Source of the DNA: Adineta ricciae
Lineage: Eukaryota > Rotifera > Eurotatoria > Adinetida > Adinetidae
Reading direction: 5' to 3'
Assembly (NCBI GenBank): GCA_905250025.1
Contig: CAJNOJ010000008.1
Location: forward strand, 496,001-560,000
Length of the DNA stretch: 64,000 nt
This document shows, piece by piece, positions 33,901-46,500 of the stretch. How positions within the stretch are numbered: the stretch's first letter is position 1; each line of letters opens with the position of its first letter. Position numbers and translations under genes: made by a program. Under the pieces are notes generated by a model. That model made no database searches. It was not told where the DNA came from and saw only the letters and a list, made by a program, of their open reading frames with translations.

Positions 33901-36619
33901 TGGCTGCACGTTGTCTGTTCGGTATATTTGTTTTCGACAAAGACTCGTCGTTAGTTTATCGATTTTTAACAAATGATCTCTTCATACATTTGCGTACATC
34001 ATTCATCGATCGAGGTTATTCGTTCGATGATAATGATCAAGTAAGATATTTTCGACTTCTTTCCAACGGAAATTCTAGTTTATTCTAATATGATGGAAGG
34101 ATCATTCGAACAATAACTTGTTGATTGATGATACCTTTGCTCAACATTTCTTTATGTTGATGGCTTTCTATAAACAAACGTTATATCGAAAGAATCCAAT
34201 TAAACAAATCACTTTGAAATCAAATATTCGTGTCTATTTCGATTTGGTAAGACGAGCACACGAGCGATCGTTCTCTCAGCCATTCTTTCTTCTACATAGA
34301 TCGAAAAGAATCAAATTATATGTATGGCAAATGAAACATTTGATAATATCATAGTGCTGAAAACTCTCAATCTGTTCAAAGCATTAATCAAGTTTCATTT
34401 AGGTGCTCTACCTTTCACGTACGTATTCGATTGACTTCAAACGAAAGATTTTATTGTAGGTTCACATTTAGGAAAAGTAAAACTGTCGGAAAATTGATCG
34501 ATCGAATATCAGCTTCTATGCAATATTACCTGAACAATGTTCTAATCAATCAAGGACTTTTATTCGAAGTAGATTCGTATATCAATCGCACGATTTTGTC
34601 AATAGATCTGTTTCTAGAGCTGTGAACATGTTCTGATCAATCCACTGATACGTCAGCAATGTGCTAATACTTGTACGAGTACTAATGAAGAAATCCAAGC
34701 GACACTTCACACAATACCAACATTCACATTGATTACTTGCAAAGATAAAATCGTTTACATGCACTCCAGGTTCGATCGATATGTCTTTTCCTTTTCGCTC
34801 GAAATTCATTGTCATTTGGATGTTTAGTAACGAACAGTATCGACCAAGCAATAGTGACATGTTCTTATTAGTATTGAATAACGTCAGTCGATCCTTACGG
34901 AATGAGTTTAGAGCACAAAAGAATCCTTCATCGAGTACTATAGCTCATACGTACAGAACGAATAATGAAAGCAATGCGGAAAGCTTAACACGGTCAACAC
35001 AAGAAACATCGGAGGATATTCGAATTTTACCAGCGCGACGTGTAGGATTCACTTTCTCTCTCTCTCCTTTTTCATTCATGTTATCCATTCGTTTACACGT
35101 AGACAATATCATTACCCACTTTTCCTCAATTAGAAATACCAAAAACGCATGGAAATCGCCGTATAGAAGTTATCTTTATGAAAACAACGAGTAAATCACT
35201 CGTACCATTCACAATGTATACCGTACAATTGACCCTTGACATTTCTCTTGTAATTCTTGTTGAAGTAAGTCTATTGTAAAGATATTCTTGAATACATTCT
35301 CATTAAATTCCAGTGGAAAACTAGTGCAGCTTGTTCTATCTTATCAGAATTTATTCACCAACTTGATCTATGTCAAGTTCAATCACGGTTTGTGTATACC
35401 CGTTTGAATAACTACATAAGATCTATTGAAACAAATGCAACCATTCGCGGATATGTAAGATTGACATTTATTTTCCAAAGTACATACGCATTTAACTTCG
35501 GTGCTTTTGTCAGTTCGAACGTCGGAAAATTCGAACGAATACTCTTTCAAATATTCTGAATAAGATTGGCCCGGATTACAGATCACTTCGAAGACCACGC
35601 GATACCATTAACGAAGAGGATGACGAGTAATATTTTGCCTTTTCAAATGAGCTGCATTATTCGATTTGATTTTGTAGAGGACAAGACATTTTAGCAAATC
35701 TATCTCAGTTGACTGAGCATTCTATTAAAATTTTTCAACATTTATTCTTCGAATCGGATGAGTATGCACTGGAAAACGATCAACAGACTGATTTATCTGC
35801 CAACGAAGAGTCGGTGATTGAATCGCCGTTTATCAAAATTCTTCGAAATAAATTCTTCAAAAACCTGGGCGACTGGTTTTCGTTTATTGAAATCAAATCC
35901 CAACGAAACGTCACCATGAGTTTGTCAGTACTTTCACTCGATCTTTCACATACGCATTCGCATCTTCAAATTTAGTTTTCACAACGCTTTTCCTGGCCTT
36001 GTACATGTCGCATTCATTGATCGCTTTCGCGGACAAATCTTCACACCAAATATATACACCGATGAATTTCAACAGTATATCACAAATCATGGATTAGAAC
36101 ATTTCATCGAAAGAAAAGTAATATATCCCTTTCAAAGAAACTTTATCACACTCATATCGTAGATACTAACATTTGAATTGGAATGTCTTTCTGCACTAAA
36201 ACGTGGCTGCACATCATATACAATGACAGATGAATATTTCACATACAATTATACCTTGAGATTGCAAGAGAGTAACGTATGTCGCGATGTGCAACTAAAG
36301 TTATACAGTTTATACGTATTCCATTTTAGGGTTCAGCTATGAGAATTCATAAACCTTTTGTTCAATATCAACCGCCTGGCATTGTGTACTTTGACTTTTA
36401 TAAGTGACTATCTTTGCCGTGTATTTCGCATCAGTTCGTGAATAATCTGAGCTTTATTCTAGAGCACTAGGTTTGGAAAATTATTCGTCGATGACCGAGA
36501 AGGCAGCAATCGGTTGTTTGGAACTGATCTGTGTACATCTGCGTATCATCCCACCGAATAATGTTCGCGAACAATGTGAAAACCTTTGGCCACGTTTAAC
36601 AGAGCTTGATGAAAAATAA
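33901..36619 (+). CDS. HPS1: HPS1, BLOC-3 complex subunit
   Basis: Subunit of BLOC-3 (with HPS4), the exchange factor for Rab32/Rab38 needed for lysosome-related organelles. About a dozen exons separated by short introns. The N-terminus MAARCLFGIFVFDKDSSLVY is a longin-type domain start. Mid-protein RRIEVIFMKTTSKSLVPFTM and YTVQLTLDISLVILVE align with the human stretch around PHTMYCLPLWQGINLVLL. The C-terminus is clearest: WFSFIEIKSQRNVTMS followed by FPGLVHVAFIDRFRGQ (human [30 protein letters not shown]). It ends with a helix (CLELICVHLRIIPPNNVREQ) as in human. The exon starting at 34614 (SCEHVLINPLIRQQ) joins through a 49-bp intron. Stop TAA 36617-36619. Some middle splice sites were not individually phased. 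Confidence 0.82.
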
Positions 36620-36896
36620 ACAATCAAGTACACCTTTTCAATTCGAATAAAATATGATTTTTCATCAAATCAGCGTAAAAAAATTTGCGTCCGAATGTAA
36701 TCAAAGAAAAACTCTGTCGTTCTTTCAAGACAAAGTCAACCGAAATATCATGAACATGGCTAATTTGCTGTATTTTATACAAACAACGAGCACTTTTTCT
36801 CTCTTTGGTTTTTATTTAAATACTAAATCTAGGCTAATATAGTCAAATATAAGATGATAAAGTGTGTCATATTTATGTACATAATTGCCATTCGTT

Positions 36897-39800
36897 TCAG
36901 CTAATATTCATCCCGTAGAGACGTTTATTGAAAAAGTTATAAATCTCTTGAAATGTTGGTCGTTCATTCCAAGGACGCCAGCATTCTAGCATCAAATCAA
37001 TCAATTCTTTGCTTAAACATTCCGGTTTCGATAATTGCAATCCATGACAAGTTTTCAATCGCTGATAAACTTCTTCATCGTTCAGTAGACTATACGGCAA
37101 ACTTGAACAATTACTCATCACTTCCCAAAGTGTAATACCAAACGACCAGATATCCGATTGTGATGTAAATTGATTCTGAAATCAAAGCAAAGAATCAATT
37201 CGACTTTTACTTCGGTGATTTAACTTACATGAAGAATGCATTCAGGTGGCATCCATCGAATGGGCAATAAGATCTGATTGATTCTATAATAATGCGATTG
37301 GAATTGTTCCGATACAATAGCTGTGTTGGTTAATTTAATTTCGAAATTTGCATAAATCAAACAATTCCGTGTGGCTATGTCACGATGAATGATTCGATTA
37401 GATTCCAAATAACAAAGTGCATTCGATAGTTGTGTTATGATATACAAACGAATATTTTTCCTTTTAAAAATCAAAAGAGAAGACGAATGACTCGAGTCGA
37501 AATTTCGAACACTTACGAAATATCGTGTGATGTGAACAGGTAAGTGTACAAATCGCCCAGATCACTATGCTCAATAATTGCATAATTTTGTTCAGTTGTA
37601 TAACCGTAGAATTGAACTAGATTCGGATGATGAAGAGAACTGAGTAGTTCATGTTCTTGATCGAAAAGTATTCTAAAGCCAAGTATTTAATAAACGGAGA
37701 AAATGAGGAAAAGATTAAATTACTTTTCGTCGCTTTTATCTGTGGTCAAGATTTTAATCAAGATTGCTTTCAGTGTATTATCGTTTGAATGTTGAGCAGA
37801 AAGATAACCGCGGAAAATCTATGAAAAATGAATGAGTTCACGTATGGAAAAGACTGAAACGAATTTACAGATCCAAATGATCCATTGATTGGAGAATAAA
37901 TTTGCTCGACAATCACTTGTTCTTCATTAACATATGGAATTATTGATGTTGATGAAAAGTCGTTCACTGATGACAAACATTCATAAGTACTATTGCCACA
38001 TGGTCCTTGAATACTCTTTGGTAGCATATGTGTGTTATTTGCTGAATCGGATGCGACATTCGTATACATTTCAATCGTAAAATAGGGATTTGGTGTCTAA
38101 ACACAACGAATATCTGCTCATCTTTCTTATCGAGCAGAAAAACGAACGAACCGTCATTGCTGCATCAGTCGATATGGCAGTCAAATACGAATCGATATTG
38201 GATTGATAAATCGATGACATTGTCATTGGACTGCATACGGAACTCTGCATACTTCGTGCTGATTCCGGCGTTGAGACAATCAATTGTTGACAAATATCAT
38301 TGTTCGAAATAGTCGATGCGCATGATGGAGTCGTGTTACTAATACAGCAACCAATCGGTGGCATTGTTCGGTACTTTGAATGAAATTTTGTTATGCTAAA
38401 ACAAGAAGATGAATCGATTCCAGTACATAGATCTCGAATAATTACTTGGACAGTTTCCAATGATGCCGATAGGCATGCATCCAATGAATGTATACGCAAA
38501 CTAATGTAATAATAAGAAGAATTAATAGAGTAAATGCCAGAAAGAGCCAATGCCAATAATGAATAATCGTCACTTTCTCGTCTATGGGAATCGGTTTCGG
38601 ATGAACAATGTCTATGATCGTCTCCGTTTGATTGAAATAGATCGGTACTGAATCAAACTGAACTTCACTAATTAATATCCATTTGCTTCGACTATTGAAT
38701 GTTAATATGATGTTTAAACAATCGCTGAGAACATCTTTTTCCTCGGCGAACGAAACTTGAATAAATCGCGCACTTGTATTGATATAATCATTTGGTATAA
38801 CGAAATACATTTGATGATAATTCATATCATCGCAGTATGTTACTGTGATGGAATAAAATTGATATATATCATGAGTGAAAAGATTGGACGTATGAATACG
38901 CATAGCTGAAAAGTTTCGAATTGTATCGAAATGAAAAGTAAGTTTTATGTTAGACATCGCCGGAGATTTGCGTTTCCAGCCAATCCAATCACAACCACTT
39001 TGATCTTGACCCTGAATCAGATCAGCTAAATGATAATCATCATGAGCGAAAATACCATCGGTCAATTGTCCGAGACCATCTAGGAGATTTGTTTCGAATG
39101 CTATAAGAGAATAAGATAGTCAACAAACCTTTCAACGTTCCATTGTCGTTTTCTCCATCATATGTTTCATCGAAAAACTGGGCGCTGAAACCACGTTTAT
39201 CACCTTGTGGTATTGAATATGACATTAATCCATCTAGAATTCACAGTAGAATATTTCCTAGGCTCAAACAGTGCGCAAACCTTCATATACACAACCGTAG
39301 AGTTCTAATCGCATACAAATGTATCGTGGTTGTAACCCGTTGACCATCGGTATGATACGAATTTGTCGAGCAATAATAGCAGGAAGAATATCGCGAATCG
39401 TTGGAATATAACTATTCGAATTTCCACTTAGCACCTAATCATTCATGACTCAATAAACGACATACACTATGTGAGGCAAGTTTACTTACATATTGTTCGG
39501 AGAAGTCTTTATACCGAATCCATTGTTGTTCACTATTACGTCTGTATTCAACTCGGAATGCATCAGCATAATGTTCATTCTACAGAACAAATGCGACTGG
39601 ACTTCGAGAAGTCGGACAATATATTTCCTTACCGATTTTTGGCTAAACTTCCCTTGCAATTCAACTAATGTGATAACAGTTAGATTTACTAAATCTATCT
39701 GAATGTATTCATTCGTTGTTGAAGATACTTTATTTTCTGGACACCAGCCATCGTTGTCACTTCGAATTCTTTATCAAATAGTCGGTTGTAGATCCGATGA

Positions 39801-40044
39801 AAGTATTCGAGCTTACCTGGCTTTCGATGCTCGAGTCTCTTCGCTTGCATGGCTGCTCGACGAAAATGCAGAATCTAAGATTTTACCATTTTCAATGCCC
39901 AATGGATATCGACATGTTTCTTTAAGCAGCAGAATTCATGACGTTCTTTTTTTCTGAAGAAAATTTCTTCTTACCGAGATTAAATTGTACCGTAGATGAT
40001 ATCGCTGATAGAAGGATAAATAGCCACGTGAACTTTTCCATCAT
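36897..40044 (-). CDS. DDR: Discoidin domain receptor (DDR) with a degenerate kinase domain
   Basis: A single-pass collagen-receptor-type tyrosine kinase. Signal peptide MMEKFTWLFILLSAISSTV (start 40044), then the F5/8C discoidin domain opening (TCRYPLGIENGKILDSAFSS). The DDR-specific second globular domain shows GLGQLTDGIFAHDDYHLAD and GCDWIGWKRKS. A membrane helix (WHWLFLAFTLLILLIITLVC) and a Ser/Thr/Tyr-rich juxtamembrane region follow. The kinase has a Gly loop (NGSFGSIFRGYL), a strand-3 Lys (KAILIKIL), HRDIATRN, and an activation loop with paired Tyr (HYYRINQILLPIRWMPPECI). In place of the DFG motif it has TNTA (EIKLTNTAIVSE), so the Mg-binding Asp is gone and a pseudokinase is likely. 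The C-lobe is intact (SDIWSFGITLWEV). Stop TGA at 36897-36899. Introns are short. Confidence 0.88.
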
Positions 40045-41908
40045 CTGAAAGTAACACGTATAACCGAGCAATTGATGATGTTCACCATCATCATCATCGA
40101 AGAGAAGAGAGGAGAAAAGAAAAACGATTCATTCAATCGTAATATATCGTCATAGACATCGATTCGAGTTTTATTTTCTTTTAATTTGATCGATCGAGAG
40201 ATGATCACTTGAACACGAGTGTGTGTATATCACAGATACATACAGAGAGTCCGTTCACTGTTTCGCATGATTAAACTATACTAATATTACATTGCGTTGA
40301 GAGAAATCTATGACATAAACATTCTCTCAATCGATATCGGAGTAGTTTAATTGAATTAGCGATCAACGAGTGTATCATTTCTCATCTGTAATGACATATC
40401 CATTCGTTATTTCAATGCATGACAGACGAGAATTCCACTATTCACATACACTATAATTGAGAATATGATAGAGATGCCTATCCAAAAGTGTACATGGATC
40501 ATATGAAAAGGAGGCGGAGGCGACAAAAGTGAACACATTCATATCGAAGATAAATCAAACATGCGATGTGAAGGTGTCTCGATAAAAATTAATCATATCA
40601 AATGATAGCTAGACAGTCACAGTTTGTGTATTATGAAATGACAGATAACTATCAACTAAACTGTCTCGAATGGTCACTTCAAGTGTCTCTTATTTTGCTT
40701 CGAAATCGAATTGTTTCTAGTTCAATGAACTACGTCATTCGTACCTACCGATCAAGTGGCAATAGAGAATATTTTCTAAGTCAATGACAATCGTAGTAGG
40801 ATACGTACCGATTCGTTCGTTCTTCACATGAAAGATGACCAAAGGTCGCCGGGAAATACAGTTCATCAAATTTGTTCTCACTCTGCTTGAGTGCACAACT
40901 AGTGATACTTTTCATTAGCAATCAAATGTCAGACAGCTGTTTCCGTTGGAAACCAAGGGAGAGTGAATGAATGTGTTTGATTTAACTTACTTGAAAATTT
41001 TCTCCCTTGATGAATGAAAGAGAAAGTGTATCGAATAACTTACTAGAAGAAATGAAAAGGAGGATATGACATCGATGCTCTTTCGAGCGAATAAGAAGTC
41101 TAATGAGAAAAAAAGAGAGGCGAAGCGAAAGTGACTTTCTCTTTCTTCTTCGATTTGTGATCATCGTCGATATGTATAATTACAGATGCTTAATCCTTGA
41201 TGTTATTCATATCAGTCAAGAACATATTTAATAATAATCAAATCGGCGTGAGAAGAAGTGTTGATGATTAGAAAAGGAGAGGAAGAATACCCGAGGCGAC
41301 TGACACTTTTTTATGATTAGAGTCAGGAGTGTTTTCTTGGATTTATTTCCGATTCAACTTTACCTATGCATGTGTGTCGTCGAAACAGTAGTCGTGTTAC
41401 CTTGAATTTGCATCAATTGAAGTAGACCATTCCTGCTGACTTGTAATAGATGAACTTTAATCAACAATTTCGACCTATTTGTTGTACGTGCATCGATGCT
41501 AGTGAAGTTCAACTGAATCAATTACACGAAGCGTTGTTTGTTCTTTCATTTTGCGATCGCGATAAAGAATGAATATAGCCTATGGCAAAATATTGATTGT
41601 CAAATGATGTAAGAGAACTGATAGTAGAAATATGCACGATGAATGTTTCAAGGTTCACAAACGAAGGTGTTTCATGGTAATGTTTTCCGTGTTTTTCAAG
41701 AGTTTATTCAACTGTGATAACCAGTGAAGTCATAATCAAAACAAAGAAAAGTGTGATTCTCATAAATTAGATCAAAAGAAAGAAGAAAAACTTTCGAAAA
41801 TAACCCAGTATTGCTTTTGGAAGAAGGAAGTCTCTATCAAAAAAGAAAAACTACGTGGAATTAGTAATCACATATAAACCGGAAAGAATCATTCGTGAAA
41901 GACTAAAA
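40045..41908. other. Long region upstream of the DDR gene
   Basis: 1.86 kb without a recognisable gene. It contains the DDR 5' leader and promoter and, at its right end, the 3' UTR of the AMT gene. AT-rich, with short overlapping ORFs on both strands lacking coding character. No tRNA, repeat array or transposon seen. Confidence 0.45.
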
Positions 41909-43300
41909 TCATTTCTTTTTGCTGACTGGAGCTTTGTAATAACTTGCTGGAACAAATGGCATCTTCACAATTTCAGCATCAATCGGACGATTACGAATGT
42001 TGGCCACAACTTTATTTCCAATTTTAGCAAGCGGCGTTTCGATATATGCCATGCCGATATTGACCATTTTCAAAGATGGTGATGGACAACCGCTTGTAAC
42101 TTTACCAATAACATGTTCATTTTCTCCACGGCCACTACGTATTTCAGCACCGCTTCTCGGACATGCACCTAGAGATTTGATTCCGACACGTTTTCGCGGC
42201 GGACCTGTTTTCAATTGCTCGAGAATAATCTTTGCACCAGGAAAATCAGCTAGCTGGCGTCGTCGTTTGCCAATAGTCCATGCTAAGTCAGCTTCGATCG
42301 GAGTCGTCTGCTCATCAATATCATTGCCGTACAAGCATAGGCCTGCTTCGAGACGAAGTGAGTCCCGAGCGCCGAGACCAGCCATTTGTGCTACACCTGA
42401 GGATAATAAACTATTGAGAACACGTAAGATATTGCTATTCGAAACACTAATTTCGAAACCGTCTTCACCAGTGTAGCCTGAGCGATTAATTCGACATGGA
42501 ATCGATGAATCATTATCGAAATTGGTTAAACGACTTTGCATGAAATAGACTTTCGACAGATCTAAGGACGATGGAAGATGAGGTTGAAGTATTTCAGCTG
42601 AACGTGGGCCCTGAAAGTACATATATCAGAATGATCTAAACCCGTTCTTTCCTATTCGTACCTGTAATGCAAGTAACGATTGATCTTCTAAGACTTCAAT
42701 GTCCACGTTTAATCCGTCTCGTTTCGCCTTTGCTAATTGAGTTTTCAGATGAGCCAAATCTTGTTGAGCACGTCCAGCATTGGACACGACATATAAATAT
42801 CCTTCGCTTGTTTTGGTTACAATCAAATCATCAAGAATACCGCCTTGTTCATTTGTATACAGAGTTAAACATGCCGAATTTTCGGGTAAATTTTCCAGAT
42901 CCGAAACGATCAAACGTTCGAAAAATCGGACACGATCGGAACCTTTCACTAAAACTTGAAGCATGTGAGACACATCAAAAATTGAAGCCGCTTGTCGCGT
43001 ATACAAATGCGATTGAATAACAGAAGCCGAATATTGCACAGGTAAGGTCCAACCACAAAAACTAACCCTGAGAAATATATGAACGATAAAGTCAATGATT
43101 GAATCTTCCCTGCTCAAGCAAAAGCCAACTCACATTCGTCCGGAATTGCCTACATGATAATCATATAGAGCTGTTTTCCTAATCGGCGTTGCATTGGTAG
43201 AATTACACGATGCCGCAGCATTCGCGAATGATAGAGTCATTCCTCGACATTGAGAAATCACTCCTCGATTGGTTAGTCGTCGGATGAGAAAAGTCGTCAT
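41909..43300 (-). CDS. AMT: Aminomethyltransferase, glycine cleavage system T protein, mitochondrial
   Basis: Transfers the aminomethyl carbon from lipoyl-H-protein to tetrahydrofolate, releasing ammonia, in the mitochondrial glycine cleavage complex. Three exons (43134-43300, 42662-43067, 41909-42610) keep phase and give 424 residues (human 403). The first 45 residues are a basic Ser/Arg/Ala-rich mitochondrial presequence (MTTFLIRRLTNRG). Family motifs follow in order: SFCGWTLPVQY, FDVSHMLQ, NEQGGILDDLIV, NRSGYTGEDGFEI, GARDSLRLEAGLCLYGNDID and PIEADLAWTIGK. The C-terminal barrel has GKVTSGCPSPSL and GMAY. No truncation. It lies 257 bp downstream of the dystrophin stop on the same strand. 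Confidence 0.95.
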
Positions 43301-43557
43301 CTAAAATTTTTATTTATTCTATTAAATGCATTGAGATATATGTCTATATGTAGATATAAATAATAAATTGACGAAACAACACACCAAAAACAAAAAATCA
43401 TTGACTAAAATATTCTCTCCACAACAAAAGAAAACAAAGAACTCGGTGACGCGTCATTCAGTTGACTGATCACTACCTGAGAATAGGAAATTACAAGAAC
43501 ACTGTCTGATTGTATTGCACAAAAGAAATGCCTGAGATGTCTCTGAAGTTATTCACG

Positions 43558-46500
43558 TTACAAGTGGTTGATAGTAGTTTGGAGATGTTGATATTTGTGG
43601 CTCGGTTATGACTGAAACGAGATCACCTACTGCACGATTGATATCATCAGCCATATGGAAAAGATTATCAATAGTTAACAAATCTAAATGGGAAATTGTC
43701 GTTGATGGTCAATATATGTATAGAGAGAGAGAAAACATACTCGGTTGTCGCTCGAGGTTTCGATCCACTGATCGACGGAGATTATGAGAAGGCGACTAAA
43801 GATTAATATTCTTAACAATAGGAAGAGTATTAAATAAATAAGTCCGTACTTCTTTGATTAATAATTGTTTCGATTGTCTTAGCTGCTTTTCTAATTGTTT
43901 ATTATGCTCTTCAAGAATGATCATCCGCTGTTCTAATTTTGTTTTACGGTGTCGTAATTGCTTAGCTTCGCGAAGAATCTCTCGACTATTATAATGATCT
44001 GATTGATTATCGTAGAATGGAAATGGCTCTTGCGAATCGGTAATGATCAACGATTTTTCCATGTGTTCATGACAAAGACGTTCGTATTCATTTTGCAAGA
44101 GACGATTTTCTTCTTCCAGATCACGAATAACCGCTTCTAATTCATTGCGTTGTTCATTATCAAGGGACGTCGAACGAGTGAGTAACTCATGTGCAGCAAT
44201 ACGCGGCTAGAAATGAACATAGATTAATTCTTTTGTTCTTTTATCTACATACTGATTTATATGTTGCACTGTTCAAGCTTCTACAGTGTTGAGCAATTAT
44301 ACCATGTTCGTCGTTTCTAAAGAAGAATAAAAGAATTGAAAATCTTCGTGCGGCAGCTTTGAATTTACTTACGATCCATTCGAAAGGGCAGTTGGCTGCA
44401 TCATTTCATGTTCCGATCTAAAAGAAAGAGTTATTGTTGGAGGAAAGCCTTTAGAGAAGAGTTGCCAGACTTGATAGGTGTAGTGAACAACGAGCTGGTG
44501 ATGGGTGATGGTGCTGTCGGCTGATCTGTGGTGGTCATTGTGTTATCGAATACATGCGGCAGTGGCAAATATCCAAGTTTGGGTGATTTGCGTTGTTTTG
44601 CACATAGTTTATTTCTGAATATGCGAAAAAAATCGCGGATATCTTCCGACGACGTCGTCTAGAAATAAGATTAAGATCAGTCTTGATGAGCGTTTCTCGG
44701 TTGGTTTGTCAACGTACTTCGGTGTAATATTCTTGTAGAGGATGATCCATTTTGAAGAGTTTCGTTTGTTTACCAGAAAAGAAACAATTCTGACAAATGT
44801 CGCAATTGAAATGTCGCAATGAACGATAACGAAAGCCAAGAATTGGATAGACTTTGCAGATATTGCAACGAGCTTCGTGTTTAGCTACTTCACTAGCCGC
44901 AAGACGATGCATAACAGGTAACCAGACAAGTGACTGAGGTTCGAGTTTCACCCATTCGAGAAAATCTTCCGCTGTTATAACATCAGCATTTTGACCCTAA
45001 AAAAATCCAACCAGAGTAATTAAATCCAGATTTCTAGCTAGTTGCTCGTACATATTCAAAGCAGCTTTGAACACTCGGTTCCACACTGGATCCACCAAAT
45101 GCTGCGATTTCCCCGAGTTGCTTCGGAATCTAAACACATATCGAAATAAATAAACACACGGAAGCCAATGTTATTCGCACGTACAACAATCGCTTGTTGA
45201 AACAAGAGTGATAGACGTTGCCGATCAGCTACAAAACGACCATCATATTCAAATGTGACCAACGAAAAAATATCTATAGACAAAAACAAAATCAGATCAA
45301 AAAGGACATTTTCAATCAGTAAATATGATTTACATCGATATTTTTCTTCGATATTTCCTCGACAGAGTAATGTCAATGCCATTTTCATCGATAACAACTG
45401 AATGGAACCAGTTCGATTCAGATCGTATATGTTCAACAGCCAGTTCAATGTTAAATCAACTGTTACTATACCATTGATCAATTGTGGATATTCATTCGCT
45501 GTTTTTTCGAAGATCTTTTGAAGATATATTTGGATTTGATCGATATCAATCATCTTGTTCAATGCATCAGTCACTTCCTCTTGTTCGAAAACACCAATAA
45601 TATCACTCAACGATGTTAAATCCACTGAAATACAAACAGGAAGATTTTGTAAGAATTAACATCTAAAAAATTCCACATACGACAAAGACGTTTTTGCAAA
45701 GCACGAAGTTTCATTGCTGTCCGATAGGCAGAAAATCGAATATCGTTGAAATTGGCAAACGAACGCATCAATTCAAGTCTATGGAAAGAATACTTATTGT
45801 AAACGAAATTATCAATCAATATCGTCGCTTACATCTTCGGATGATCCCATGAAGTTGTCTGATCTGAGTGGCTTGAACAACAAAAGAAATCCATATCGAA
45901 CTGACTGGAAACAAACTAAACTTACTTGATAAAGTAAGGAATTTTGTTCACGGAAATTGCACGCTGCCATGGGTGTTCTACTGAATTTGAATAGATATCA
46001 CTTTCAGTATCCTTGATCGAATCTTGTAACGAATGAATACGTTGAGAAACGGATGATACAGCATGTTGCCATCTGTAATGTATGAAGGATTTTATGAGAG
46101 AAAAGATATTCTTTAGTTTTAGCATACCTATGATCAAGTTCTTGGGCTCGATTAACAACAGGAATATCATGTTCGTTTTCAATCGTTTCTGCTGATTGTT
46201 GAACATCATCAATGGATCCTTTGCATGACATCAGTGCAGCTAATAAATGCTATAATATCAGAACCAAGGAAGCGGATGAAATTATGTAAATGTCAACGAT
46301 TCCTGTTGTGCTTACTTTTGCTTGTTCGATTTCTGCTGGCACTTGTTGTACGTTGAGTGCTTTGATTTGTGGTTTATGTGCATATGCAAGTTCAATTTCT
46401 AACAAGTGTGCATGCAATTGATCACACTTGCGACGTAGTTCTTCCACAGCCTATGTACAAAGCAAAAACGAGAGTTTCAAGATCGAAAGCAACACACCAC

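Noticed and set aside
34431..34625. ORF ending LSIDLFLEL before the middle of HPS1
   Set aside because: The last part is read-through into a 49-bp intron; splicing at GTAGAT to the exon starting SCEHVLINP continues the HPS1 frame.
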